In this document: one piece after another, positions 1 through 8,600 of the stretch
Position numbering within the stretch: the stretch's first letter is position 1
Layout of the letters: every line of letters begins with the position of its first letter
Origin: Candidatus Solibacter usitatus
GTDB taxonomy: Bacteria; Acidobacteriota; Terriglobia; Bryobacterales; Bryobacteraceae
Direction: 5' to 3'
Assembly: GCA_016213245.1 (NCBI GenBank)
Contig: JACRBC010000026.1
Coordinates: forward strand, 1 to 34,629
DNA: 34,629 bases
Made by a program: the position numbers and the translations under genes
Notes under the pieces: generated by a model
The model's database searches: none
The model's input: the letters and a program-made list of their open reading frames with translations, nothing else
Told to the model about the DNA's origin: nothing

Positions 1-501
1 CTGCTCGTAGGAGGGGTAGGGGATGAACTGGCCGTCGACGACGGCGACGCGGAGGCCGGCCAGGACGTGTTCGAAGGGGATATCGGAGATGGCGAGGGCG
101 GCGGCGGCGCCGGTGATGGCCATGGTGGCGGGGTCGGTGTCGGGCGCGGCCGAGAGCACCATGGAGATGACCTGGGTCTCGCAGCTATAGCCTTCGGGGA
201 AGAGCGGGCGGATGGGCCGGTCGATGAGGCGCGAGGTGAGAATCTCGCGATCGCTGGGGCGGCCTTCGCGCTTGAGGTAACCGCCGGGGATGCGTCCGGC
301 GGCGTAGGTGTACTCACGGTAGTCGACCGTGAGAGGGAAGAACGCCGCACCGACTTTCGGTTTGGAGTTGGAGCAGGCGCTGCAGAGCAGCACGGTATCG
401 CCCGAGGTCACCATCACGGAGCCGTGGGCCTGTTTTGCGAGACGACCCGTTTCGAGGGTCAGCTTACGACCATCGAGGTCGATTTCAACGGAGTGTTTCA
501 T
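1..501 (-). CDS. pnp: Polyribonucleotide nucleotidyltransferase (PNPase), N-terminal part, cut by left edge
   Basis: The minus strand from an ATG at 501 encodes about 167 residues starting MKHSVEIDLDGRKL and running off the window. Recognisable PNPase features of the first RNase PH domain are GRLAKQAHGSVMV, AAFFPLTVDYREY, GRIPGGYLKREGRPSD and the LIDRPIRPLFPEGY stretch. PNPase is a cytoplasmic 3'-5' phosphorolytic exoribonuclease that degrades mRNA and joins the degradosome. A GGAGAAG ribosome-binding site lies about 4 bases before the ATG. The gene follows rpsO on the same strand after a gap of about 230 bases, the classic rpsO-pnp order. The second RNase PH, KH and S1 domains lie outside the window. 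Identification is firm. Confidence 0.95.
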   Translation of the reverse strand, partial: MKHSVEIDLDGRKLTLETGRLAKQAHGSVMVTSGDTVLLCSACSNSKPKVGAAFFPLTVDYREYTYAAGRIPGGYLKREGRPSDREILTSRLIDRPIRPLFPEGYSCETQVISMVLSAAPDTDPATMAITGAAAALAISDIPFEHVLAGLRVAVVDGQFIPYPSYEQ

Positions 502-729
502 CTTTCTTCTCCAAGGGCCGCTGGCTCAATTGCCGGCAGGCCGGTTGCATTACATATGTCGAGTGGAAACTTGCGGAACGCGGAGGGCGGCGCGAGCCTG
601 GAGGCCTGTGTCCGGGCGCGGGTATCCCCTGCGCCGGCGCTGATCCAAAGGGCTCGTACCATTTGAGGGTCCGCCAAAGCAGCCGCGCGCCCAGGGAAGG
701 ACGCGGCGGCCACAGGAGGGAAGCTGAAA
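502..729 (-). other. rpsO-pnp intergenic region, probable processing/leader RNA
   Basis: This gap of about 230 bases separates rpsO from pnp on the minus strand and holds no convincing gene. In many bacteria this interval carries the rpsO terminator and an RNase III stem that controls pnp. I can only point to a small GC-rich repeat (CCGG at 533-536 and 541-544) just upstream of the pnp ribosome-binding site. That is too short to call a regulatory stem with confidence. Confidence 0.3.
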
Positions 730-999
730 CTAGCGGCGAAGTCCGAGGCTCAAGATCAGGCTCTTGTAGCGCTCCGGACCGCGGCTTTTCAGGTAATCCA
801 ACAGACGGCGGCGGCGCGCAACCATGATGAGCAGGCCGCGACGGCTGTGGTGGTCCTTCTTGTGGATTTTGAAGTGCTCGGTGAGCAGCAGGATGTTCTG
901 GCTCAGCAACGCGATCTGAACTTCCGGCGACCCCGTATCGGTCTTGTGGACGCGATACTTGGTGATCGTTTTGATTTTGGCTTCAGCCACAAGTGCCAT
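730..999 (-). CDS. rpsO: 30S ribosomal protein S15
   Basis: This encodes 89 residues, the usual S15 length, when started at the ATG at 999 ([10 protein letters not shown]). A GTG at 1011 would add four residues but leaves no room for a ribosome-binding site. The GAGGAG at about 1012-1018 serves the ATG at a rather long spacing of about 13. Diagnostic S15 segments are [32 protein letters not shown] and RRRLLDYL. S15 binds 16S rRNA in the platform of the small subunit and in many bacteria represses its own translation. It is followed by pnp on the same strand, as in most bacteria. Identification is certain. Confidence 0.97.
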   Translation of the reverse strand: MALVAEAKIKTITKYRVHKTDTGSPEVQIALLSQNILLLTEHFKIHKKDHHSRRGLLIMVARRRRLLDYLKSRGPERYKSLILSLGLRR

Positions 1000-1206
1000 T
1001 ATTGAAAGCACACTCCTCGTCTTACGTTCGTTCCTATTCGGTACTGCTCCAGGTTAACACAGAGGGAGGAGCGGTGGGGGGAAGAGGGGGCGAGTGTGCG
1101 CCGGCGGGACGAGGCGGCGGCTGGTTGGAGGGCGCCCCATGTATTTTCAACAACTTCCCAGGGTCGTTTTGTTTTTTCACTTTTGCGGGCGCCCAGTCCC
1201 CGGGCC

Positions 1207-1252
1207 GGGCTGGTCCGGCCGGGGGAGGGGCTGGTCCGGCCGGGGGAGGGGC
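1207..1252. repeat. Short direct repeat, two copies of a 21-bp unit plus a partial third
   Basis: GGGCTGGTCCGGCCGGGGGAG occurs at 1207-1227 and again at 1228-1248 without change (21-bp period), followed by GGGC of a third copy. Each copy contains the palindrome CCGG. The repeat sits in the non-coding stretch upstream of rpsO. No function can be read from it; the likeliest origin is slippage or a local duplication. Confidence 0.7.
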
Positions 1253-1271
1253 AGAATGTCAAAGAACCGGA

Positions 1272-1311
1272 CCGGCGACGCGCGATGGGCGCGCCCAAGA
1301 CGAGTCGCCGG
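1272..1311. other. Inverted repeat with nested palindrome
   Basis: CCGGCGAC at 1272-1279 is matched by GTCGCCGG at 1304-1311, and GGGCGCGCCC at 1287-1296 forms a second hairpin inside it. It lies directly next to the probable terminator at 1311-1348. It may be part of a double terminator or a leader structure upstream of rpsO. No T-tract follows it. Confidence 0.35.
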
Positions 1312-1348
1312 AAAAACGGCGGCCGCCGGGGATGAGCCGGCGGCCGTT
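1311..1348 (-). terminator. Probable Rho-independent terminator
   Basis: On the minus strand, AACGGCCGCCGG pairs with CCGGCG and GCCGTT across a 7-base loop. The stem has 12 bp and a 3-base bulge, and is followed by a short run of T (1314-1311). It lies about 150 bases downstream of the stop codon of the PQQ-propeller gene and would keep that transcript from reading into rpsO-pnp. The T run is short, so strength is uncertain. Confidence 0.55.
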
Positions 1349-1503
1349 GGGACAGAGCGGGGTCCATCCGCTTCGAGGGTAGCACGGCGTGTCAAGCGTT
1401 TTGGGCGAAAAACAGCGTTTTACAAGGAAAAACGGGCTGTGAACGGGTTTGGGAAGGCCGTTGGCACGTGCGAATCGGAGGCGCACGGAGGACGGAGGAC
1501 CGG

Positions 1504-3267
1504 TCAGCGGCCGGCCGTGGGAAGGCGGAAGGCGGCCATTTCCTGCGCGTTGCGGACGAGGAGGAGGCCGGAGGCGAGGACGGGGTGGTTCCAGGTTTTG
1601 CCTTCGAGCGCGTGGATTTTGGCGAGTTCGGTGAACTCCGACGGTGAGGCCTGGACGAGGGCGAGATCGCCGTCTTCGGAGAGGATGAGGAGAAGGTCCT
1701 GATCGGGGAGCAGGAGCATTTGGCCGTTGCCGTAGCGGCCGCCCTTCCAGATGCGCTGGCCATCGTTGAGGCCGATGCAGGCGAGGATGCGGGCATCGAA
1801 GCCGTAGGCGTGGCCCTTATGAATGACGGTGTCATTGAAGTAGGGCTTGAGGGCGAGGGAGGTCCAGCGGGTATCGACGGTCCAGCCGTTGGGGCCGCGG
1901 ACGGGGTCGATGCGGCGGGTTCCTTCGGACTGGGAGGCGGAGATAAGAATGCCGCCGCCGGGGATGAGAGTGGGTTGGATGATGGGGAGTCCCTTCCATT
2001 GGTGGGACCAGATAGGGGCGCCTGTTGCGGGATCGAGGCCGGCGGCGCCCTGCGGGGTGAGGATGAGGAGTTGTTCGACGCCGCCGATGGCGGCGAGGTG
2101 GGGGGAACTGTAACTGCCGCCTACGGATTCGCCGAGCCATTTGAGATTGCCGGTGGCGGCCTCATAGGCGGCGAGGCGGCCGGCGTAGACGATGACGAGG
2201 CCTTGGGTGACGATGGGGGAGGCGGAAAAGCCCCAATCCGGGACGCGGCGTTTGGTGTCGCCGGTGGTGTTGCGGGACCAGATGCGTTGACCCGTGGCGG
2301 CGTCGAGCACATTGAGGATGCCGGTGGCGCCGAGGGTGTAGACGCGGCCTCCGGCCAGGGCCGGGGTGGCGCGGGGGCCGGCGCCGGCGTTGGATTCGAA
2401 GAAGCGAACGCGGTCAGCGTGGCGCCAGACGAGATCGCCATTGGCGGCTTCATAGGCGGTGACGAGCTCCTCTGCGCCGCGCTGTTCCTGGGTATAGATG
2501 AGGCTGCCCTGCACCGCGAAGGAGGACCAGCCGGGGCCAACGGCTTTGCGCCAGATTTCGACGGGCGGGGATTGGGACCAGCCGGTGGTGATGGTGACAC
2601 CGGGGACGACGCTATCCCGGTTCGGGCCGCGGAAGCCAGGCCATTCAGGAGCGACTGCCGGGAGCACCGCCGGCTTGGGTTCCCCGGCCGGAACGGCGGG
2701 TTGGGATGGGGCGAGTTCGACAGGAGGCGCTGCGGGCATCGGGATCGGTTTGGCAAGCAGACTCTGCTCGGTGGTGGCGGACCAGCGCCAGGCGAACGTG
2801 GCGTCGTGGTCGCCATTGATGCCTTCGGTGCGCAAGAGGGTCCAGCCGAGGGAACTGAGAAGGATGGCGGCGGCGATGAGGAGGCGGCGGCTGGAATTGG
2901 GGAGGTTTCTTGCGGCGAACGCCGCGGCGATGAAGGCTATCAGGACGAACGGTGCGGCGTAGGAGAACATCCAGGCCGGGCCCATGGACTCGTGCTTGGA
3001 AAACCAGGCCGAGCCGAGGGCCGCGGCGATGAGGACGATGGCGCCGATCCGGTCCAGCCAGGGGGCGCGGCTGAAGAAAAGCCACCACAAGATGATGGCA
3101 ACGGCGCAGCCGAGCGAGCCTTCGATGGCCCACATGAAGCCTTCAAAGCCGGGGATGAGGGCTTTCACGGCGAAGCGGAAGAGGAGCAGGAGGACGAAGA
3201 GGATGACGCCAGGCCATAGGCGGAGCGGCTTGCAGGGAGGGGGCGCGAGGGACTGAGCACGGTCCAT
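1504..3267 (-). CDS. Membrane-anchored PQQ-type beta-propeller protein
   Basis: A 587-residue protein. The first 150 residues contain about five hydrophobic helices (PGVILFVLLLLFRF, AVAIILWWLFF, IGAIVLIAAALGSAW, AAPFVLIAFIAAAFAA, LLIAAAILLSSLGW). A proline-rich linker follows, and then about 370 residues of repeats of the PQQ/BamB propeller type, for example GRVYTLGATGILNVLDAATG and RLAAYEAATGNLKWLG. Propellers of this kind either bind PQQ in dehydrogenases or act as protein-interaction scaffolds. I see no quinoprotein-dehydrogenase catalytic signature, so a scaffold or sensor role at the membrane is more likely. The start is the first ATG. There is no strong ribosome-binding site; TACATT lies 4 bases upstream. 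A terminator-like hairpin follows downstream. The substrate is unknown. Confidence 0.75.
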   Translation of the reverse strand: MDRAQSLAPPPCKPLRLWPGVILFVLLLLFRFAVKALIPGFEGFMWAIEGSLGCAVAIILWWLFFSRAPWLDRIGAIVLIAAALGSAWFSKHESMGPAWMFSYAAPFVLIAFIAAAFAARNLPNSSRRLLIAAAILLSSLGWTLLRTEGINGDHDATFAWRWSATTEQSLLAKPIPMPAAPPVELAPSQPAVPAGEPKPAVLPAVAPEWPGFRGPNRDSVVPGVTITTGWSQSPPVEIWRKAVGPGWSSFAVQGSLIYTQEQRGAEELVTAYEAANGDLVWRHADRVRFFESNAGAGPRATPALAGGRVYTLGATGILNVLDAATGQRIWSRNTTGDTKRRVPDWGFSASPIVTQGLVIVYAGRLAAYEAATGNLKWLGESVGGSYSSPHLAAIGGVEQLLILTPQGAAGLDPATGAPIWSHQWKGLPIIQPTLIPGGGILISASQSEGTRRIDPVRGPNGWTVDTRWTSLALKPYFNDTVIHKGHAYGFDARILACIGLNDGQRIWKGGRYGNGQMLLLPDQDLLLILSEDGDLALVQASPSEFTELAKIHALEGKTWNHPVLASGLLLVRNAQEMAAFRLPTAGR

Positions 3268-3393
3268 GCTGAATGTACGAGTAGTCCGTCAGGATTGTTC
3301 CAGTTGCCAGCAGACTCATGACTCCTCGGACTTTCGCAGAGGGGGAAGGGGCAAGCAGAGCGGTCAGGAACCCTTGGTTCCCCTGGGCTACAG

Positions 3394-3603
3394 CTACTGG
3401 CGGGCGGGGCGCAACTGCAACTCGCGGATTCTGCCGCCGGCCCAGCTTTGGGGCATGGCGAGAGCGATGAGGGCGAGGACATGCGCCATGGGGCGATGCG
3501 GGGCGAGGCGAACGGTGAGCCAGGCGCAGGCGGCTCCAATGAGGGCGGCGCCGGCAAGGGTGGCGGCAGAGGGACTTAGCCGGACTTCATGCCGCCGGCC
3601 TGT
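3394..3603 (-). other. Gap of about 300 bases with a hydrophobic open frame lacking a normal start
   Basis: Between the PQQ protein and the small sensor gene (3268-3575) I see no convincing gene. One minus-strand frame is open from the codon after a TGA at 3604-3606 to the TAG at 3394-3396. It reads like two membrane helices (ATLAGAALIGAACAWL and AHVLALIALAMPQSW) but has no ATG, GTG or TTG before an internal ATG at 3489. It could be a decayed small membrane gene, or chance hydrophobicity in GC-rich DNA. Confidence 0.2.
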
Positions 3604-4019
3604 TCATAGCCGCGGGCGGAGTGGTACATGAGGAGGTCGAAGAAGCGGCCGAGGCGGAACTCCAGTTCCTCTTCGGCGGCGAAGTCGAAACCGGTACGGA
3701 CTTCGGCTTCGTCGCGGATGAAGTCCAGCGTGGCGTCTTTCATCAACTGGACGGCGCGAATGGACTCACTGATGGGCATGCCCTGGTGATAGCGGTCGCG
3801 GCCGACCTTTTCATAGAGACGGGCTACCTCGTCCTCGGAGCTGGAGACGAGCCAATGGCCGAGGTTGTGGAGGAGCTTGCGGCAGGCGTCATTGATTTCC
3901 GATTCGGGGATGTGGCTGAGATGAGGCAGCCCGTGGCTGGCGCGGAGCAGGCGGAGGAATCGCCCGCTGATGGCCTCCCAGTGGTCTTCAATCTGGTGGA
4001 CGAGCTTGGCCGATACCAT
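3576..4019 (-). CDS. Stand-alone RsbRD N-terminal-like sensor domain protein
   Basis: A 147-residue, all-helical, cytoplasmic protein with no signal peptide. The pattern INDACRKLLHNLGHWL, followed by EVARLYEKVGRDRYHQGMPI and ESIRAVQLMKDATLDFI, matches my recollection of the RsbRD N-terminal domain family (non-haem globin-like sensor domains of stressosome-type RsbR proteins and of some histidine kinases). Nothing follows this domain: no STAS, kinase or phosphatase output module. A GGAGG at 4030-4034 lies 10 bases before the ATG, so the start is well supported. It has its own likely promoter at 4046-4074 and sits just downstream of the IclR-type regulator gene on the same strand. Family assignment is by pattern only. 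Confidence 0.6.
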   Translation of the reverse strand: MVSAKLVHQIEDHWEAISGRFLRLLRASHGLPHLSHIPESEINDACRKLLHNLGHWLVSSSEDEVARLYEKVGRDRYHQGMPISESIRAVQLMKDATLDFIRDEAEVRTGFDFAAEEELEFRLGRFFDLLMYHSARGYEQAGGMKSG

Positions 4020-4045
4020 GGGATCGGGACCTCCGGCCCTGATTT

Positions 4046-4074
4046 GACTTACGACGAATCGGGGGTGGAGTCAA
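4046..4074 (-). promoter_or_regulatory. Probable sigma-70-type promoter of the RsbRD-N-like gene
   Basis: On the minus strand, TTGACT (4074-4069) is followed by a 17-base spacer and TAAGTC (4051-4046). The start point would fall near 4039, just upstream of the GGAGG at 4034-4030. The -35 is good and the -10 is poor. Confidence 0.35.
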
Positions 4075-4129
4075 GGGGTGCGGGCAGGGGTTTGAGCAGG
4101 CGCTGGAGCGGCGCCGGCCGCGCGAACGT

Positions 4130-5326
4130 TCACATCGAATTCATGAGCATCCCGCCTTGTTTCAATTGCGGGAGTAGAACGTCGTTGGGATAGATCGTAT
4201 CCACGTTCTGTGGGGTGATCAGGGCATGTTTTACGAGGACGCTTGGGGCGAAATGTCTGCGGTGGATGATATCCAGTGCCAACCGCACCAGCCCATCACC
4301 GTACTTCTCGGGGAAGAAACCAACGGTGGCGATCAGCCGCGTGCCCGGGCGCCGCATCTCCATTCTCGCCTCCGGGTCCGCATTCTGCCCCCCCACCAGG
4401 CAATCCTTCAGGCGCCCCGACTCCTCAAAGGCGCGCAAGGCGCCCAATGCGCTGTGGTCGTTGATGCCGCCCACCAGGAATCGTTTCAGACGACTATGCC
4501 GGAGATGTCTGCGTACGATTTCCAGAGTTCCGCCAAACTCGCCCTTCCCGTCCAGGTGCGTGATCTGCTTCTCGTCGATACCAGGCAGGATCTCGCGGAC
4601 CCCCTTTGCCACTCCGGTCAGGGACGAATGTGGAAGAGGCCCGGCAACGGGCCATTCCAACAGCAACAATTCATCCACTTGGCCGCTCCAGGCCTGCTGT
4701 GCCCGTTGCCCCAGCGCCCTGCCACAAAGCCGGCCAGCCTCGAAGTTGTTGCCGCCGTAGTAGATGGCGCCGGGATGTGGAATCTCGACGGCGATGAGCG
4801 GGATGCCGGCATCGAGGAACTTCGAAGAGATCTCCCAGGCGATGCGTTCGTGCTTCTGAAAGACGATCGCCACATCCACACGTTCGCGGACTAACCTTTC
4901 CGAATTGCGAAGGGCGGCCGTAGCACTGCCCCGATTGTCGAGCTGAATCAAGTCGATTCCGTTTTCTTCAGCCGCCCGCCGCAGGCTCTCGCCGATATCG
5001 CGCGCGAACGCCGACTCCTGGCTCTTGCCCGCATAGCCGATGCGAAACCGTCTCGGCTGCTTCATCGAGACCAGGACGCGGTACTGATTTGCACCCACGC
5101 GCTCGACGGCGCCCACCGCCTGCAACGCTTTCAGCAGGCGAAAGGCAGTGGTCTTGTTCAACTTTGTTCGCTCCACCAGATCCCGCAGGTGCAGGATCTC
5201 GCCAGTGAAGCTGGGCGCGCGCAACACATCGAAGGCGCGCCTGACGGATTGGACGGCATACCTGCCCCCCGCCTGGTCCGTCTCCGGCAAAGAGCCGGAA
5301 TGGTCCGCGTCACGCGCCGGTTTCAT
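4130..5326 (-). CDS. Transcriptional regulator: IclR-type HTH fused to sugar-binding (LacI/PBP-like) domain
   Basis: A 398-residue protein from the ATG at 5326. Residues about 25-85 form a winged helix-turn-helix of IclR type (SVRRAFDVLRAP, LRDLVERTKLNKTTAFRLLK, LQAVGAVERVGANQYRV). Residues about 93-398 form a ligand-binding domain like ribose-binding protein or LacI cores: FRIGYAGKSQESAFARDIGE, LIQLDNRGSATAALRNSERLV, VDVAIVFQKHE, GIPLIAVEIPHPGAIYYGGNN and FLVGGINDHSALGALRAFEE. Without a signal peptide it is a cytoplasmic sugar-responsive regulator. Usually this ligand domain is joined to a LacI HTH, so the combination is uncommon. A TTG at 5365 could extend the frame by 13 codons, but that TTG is better explained as part of the -35 TTGACC of its own promoter. 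It is divergent from the TonB receptor gene, which it probably regulates. Confidence 0.85.
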   Translation of the reverse strand: MKPARDADHSGSLPETDQAGGRYAVQSVRRAFDVLRAPSFTGEILHLRDLVERTKLNKTTAFRLLKALQAVGAVERVGANQYRVLVSMKQPRRFRIGYAGKSQESAFARDIGESLRRAAEENGIDLIQLDNRGSATAALRNSERLVRERVDVAIVFQKHERIAWEISSKFLDAGIPLIAVEIPHPGAIYYGGNNFEAGRLCGRALGQRAQQAWSGQVDELLLLEWPVAGPLPHSSLTGVAKGVREILPGIDEKQITHLDGKGEFGGTLEIVRRHLRHSRLKRFLVGGINDHSALGALRAFEESGRLKDCLVGGQNADPEARMEMRRPGTRLIATVGFFPEKYGDGLVRLALDIIHRRHFAPSVLVKHALITPQNVDTIYPNDVLLPQLKQGGMLMNSM

Positions 5327-5336
5327 ATTGTGGAAC

Positions 5337-5365
5337 AGCTTAGCGCGTACAACCGCTCCGGTCAA
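5337..5365 (-). promoter_or_regulatory. Probable promoter of the IclR/PBP regulator gene
   Basis: On the minus strand, TTGACC (5365-5360), a 17-base spacer and TAAGCT (5342-5337) end 10 bases before the ATG at 5326. The predicted transcript would have almost no leader, and no Shine-Dalgarno sequence is visible before the ATG. The two observations agree with each other. Confidence 0.45.
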
Positions 5366-5394
5366 GCACCGCTCAGGCCGCCAAATCGCGTAGT

Positions 5395-5402
5395 AAACGT
5401 TT
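5395..5402. promoter_or_regulatory. AAACGTTT palindrome, candidate operator
   Basis: AAACGTTT lies within GTAAACGTTTGT in the divergent region between regulator and receptor, about 30 bases upstream of the regulator's -35. A central-CG palindrome of this type is characteristic of LacI-family operators, while this regulator carries an IclR-type HTH, so its ownership is uncertain. An 8-bp palindrome can arise by chance. Confidence 0.3.
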
Positions 5403-5501
5403 GTTTTGAATGCTGCTGTCCCATTGGCAGCCGGCTTTCGTGTTTCACCTGATGAAATTTTTCTCTTCGCGACAACTAGCGTTGCTTTCGCTTCGCACTT
5501 C

Positions 5502-5514
5502 GCTCAGACTGAGC
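5502..5514. promoter_or_regulatory. Inverted repeat upstream of receptor promoter
   Basis: GCTCAG-A-CTGAGC is a perfect 6-bp inverted repeat with a one-base centre. It lies 6 bases upstream of the candidate -35 at 5521, a position typical for an activator or repressor site. It is a possible target of the divergent regulator. Confidence 0.3.
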
Positions 5515-5520
5515 ATCGCA

Positions 5521-5549
5521 TTGAGCCCAAGCCGCAGCACGCGTATCAG
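5521..5549 (+). promoter_or_regulatory. Candidate promoter of the TonB-dependent receptor gene
   Basis: TTGAGC (5521-5526), a 17-base spacer and TATCAG (5544-5549) would give a start near 5556 and a leader of about 60 bases before the ATG at 5618. Each hexamer matches the consensus only partly. Confidence 0.35.
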
Positions 5550-5617
5550 GGACGAGTTGCGGGAATGCCGGTTGGGCGCTGGTTCAGTATTCAAAGGTGA
5601 AGCTGGGAGGGTAAACC

Positions 5618-8600
5618 ATGTCTCGCAAAAAACTATCGGCGCCGTTGAGGCGCTTTGTCCTTCGAGCGGCTGCCGCCCTGGGCGCCGTCTGCCTGGCGGG
5701 CGTGTTGCCGCAGGCGCTGCCGGCTCAAGAGACGACCGCCAAGGTCGTGGGTATCGTGACTGACCCATCGGGCGCCGCAGTACCGGCTACAGAGGTCACA
5801 ATTCGCAACGTTGACACGGGGGTGGACCGCAGCACGAAGTCAAACGAAGCGGGCAACTATGAGTTCTCCTTTCTGCCGGTGGGCCGCTACGCGATCGCGG
5901 CCACGGCGCATGGCTTCCAGAAGACCTCGGTGCGTGAGTTCGTTTTGACGGTGGGCCAGGTAGCCCGAGTCAATGTCGGCCTTCAGGTGGGCGAGGTGAC
6001 ACAGAGCGTTGAGGTGCAGGCCAATGTGATCGCATTGCAGACCGAGGATGCCACAGTCGGCACGATCATTGACAGCCGCCAAGTCGAGGAGCTGCCACTG
6101 AACGGACGCTCCTTTGTACAACTCGCCACACTCACGCCGGGAGTGCAGCCGGGGACGCCGGGATCGATTACCTCACGCCGCAACCGGGGATCATTGGGCC
6201 AGGACGTCGCCATGTCGGCGTCGGGGGCGCGGGATACACAGAACAGGTTTTACTTCGACGGCATCGAGGCGATGGACCTGGACAGCTACAACTTCAGCTT
6301 CTCTCCGTCCATCGACGCCATCCAGGAATTCAAAGTGCACACCAGCACGTTTTCTTCCGAAACCGGCGGCGCGCCGGGCGGACAGGTGAACCTGACCACA
6401 AAGAGCGGCACGAACAGCCTGCATGGAACGGCATGGTGGTTCAACCGCAATGACGCCCTCGCGGCGCTGGCGCCATTTCAGCCCTACAATCCCAGCGCTC
6501 ATCCTCCCAAGCTGAACCGGAACCAGTTTGGCTCCAACATCGGCGGTCCGGTGGTGAAGAACCGGACTTTCTTCTTCTTCAACTGGGAGTCCGGGCGGCT
6601 TGTCTCCGGCACATACGGAGGCCGAGCCCTGGTTCCACCCACCGCATACCGGACGGGCGACTTCTCCGCCGGGGCGACGATTTACGATCCTGCTACCGGA
6701 CGGCCGTTCCCGGGCAACCGGATTCCGTCGGGACGGATTCAGAGCTATGCCAGCACGTTCCTCAGCAAGTTCGTTCCCCAGCCGAACGCCGACGAACCCT
6801 CCATCAACTACCGGGGGCCGACGGCTTCAGCCCCCATCAACCAGGATCAGTACATCGCACGAGTCGATCACCGGCTGTCCGACCGGCAAAGCCTGTATGG
6901 CAGCTACATGTTCAATACCCAGAAGGACAATAGCGTGCCGACCTTCGGCTTCGACAGCCGCGGGAACAGGGCGCGGGCGCAACTGGCCTCGCTGAGAGAC
7001 ACATTCGTGATCTCGCCGAGTATGGTGAACGAACTCGAACTGGGATGGCACCGGTTCTATGAAACTGAGTTTTTCGGCACCACCGGCAACCCGCAGTACG
7101 ACATCGCCAATATCATTGGGATCGGCGGAGCCGCTAAGGACCCACGGAACTATGGAGCTCCGTACTTCGCACAAGGCTATACCTTGCCGGGCACTCAGAA
7201 TGAAGGTCCGCGCAACCGCCTCAATCAGAACTGGGAAGTAAACGACAAGATTTCTCTGGCGCTGGGGAAACACTCATTCAAGGCCGGCCTGGCGATCACC
7301 CGCCGGAACTGGACCTACGACGAATCGCTCGATCCGCGCGGCTCGTTCACCTTCGACGGCGCCATCACGTCCGGGCCGCGAAGTCCGGTTGAAGAGCACT
7401 CCTTTGCGGCGTTCCTGCTGGGGACGGCCGATTCGGCGCACTTGAGCGTCGCCCCGTACGCGGCGCGCCAAAACCAATGGTGGCAATCCTACTACTTCCA
7501 GGACGACTGGAAGTTGCGTCCGAATCTGACGCTGAATCTCGGAATGAGGTACGAGTATTTTTCTTCGCCCAACCAACGCGGCCCGTCCTCCAATTTTGAT
7601 CTCAACGGCGCCGTCCCCGGTTTCACCGTCTCCCGCCAGACCTACCTGGGATTCACCGGCATCGCCGACAGCACGGGAGTTCCGGCGAATCTCGTCACGG
7701 CGGACAAGAACAACTTCGGACCGCGGGTCGGCTTCGCCTACAGTCCGAAGCTGATCAGTGATTTTGTCATCCGCGGCGGTTACGGCATCTATTTTTTCCC
7801 GGAGATCACCAACACCTACTTGAATCTCACGCTCAACCCGCCGATTGTCGTCTCGCACCAGTACACCGGCTCAGTCGGCGACACCGTGAATCCGGCCACG
7901 GTCTTTCTGAGCGGCATCGCCGAAGAGTCAAAGGACGGCTTGGACGGCGCCTACGCGATCGACCCGAATCTGGCGAGCGGCTATGGGCAAAGCTGGAATC
8001 TAACCGTGCAGAAGAGACTGCCGGGACGGTTCTACGCCGAGGCAGCCTATGTGGGCAGCGCCGGCAAGAACCTGTCCCTGCAATATGACGGCAACCGGCC
8101 GATCACACCGGTTGTCACAGGTCCCGGGGTTCCTTCGCTTTCGGCACGCCGGCCCCTGAAAGGCTACGACGCCATTACCACGGTGAAGAGCACGGGCCAG
8201 GCGACGTATCACTCGTTGCAGATGAAGGTTGAACGGAGGGTTGCCAGCGGCCTGACAGTCCTTGGCGCCTACACCTGGGCGCATGCGATAGACAATGCCG
8301 ACATCAGCACGGTCGGCGGCGGCTCCTACACGGGGAAGATGCAGGACATCTTCAATCTGGGATCGGAGAAGGGCAACTCGGTCTTTGACATCCGCCATCG
8401 TTTTTCGATGTCTCTGATGTACGATATCCCGTTCCCGAAAACCAGTTCCGCCGCCGTGCAGAGCCTGTTCGGCGGGTGGAGGATCGGTACCATCACGACT
8501 CTACAAACGGGATTCGCGGCCACCGTTGTCGGCGGCGGGTCGACTACGGGAACTGGGGCCACTTCGCGCCCCAATATTGCCACCGGCCAGACGGCGCAAC

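Noticed and set aside
1720-3219. Plus-strand glycine/aspartate-rich frame opposite the PQQ gene
   Set aside because: It is the antisense shadow of a clearly coding propeller gene in GC-rich DNA.
5327-5365. TTG start for the IclR/PBP regulator at 5365
   Set aside because: The TTG is part of a TTGACC-17-TAAGCT promoter, and the ATG at 5326 gives a complete domain.
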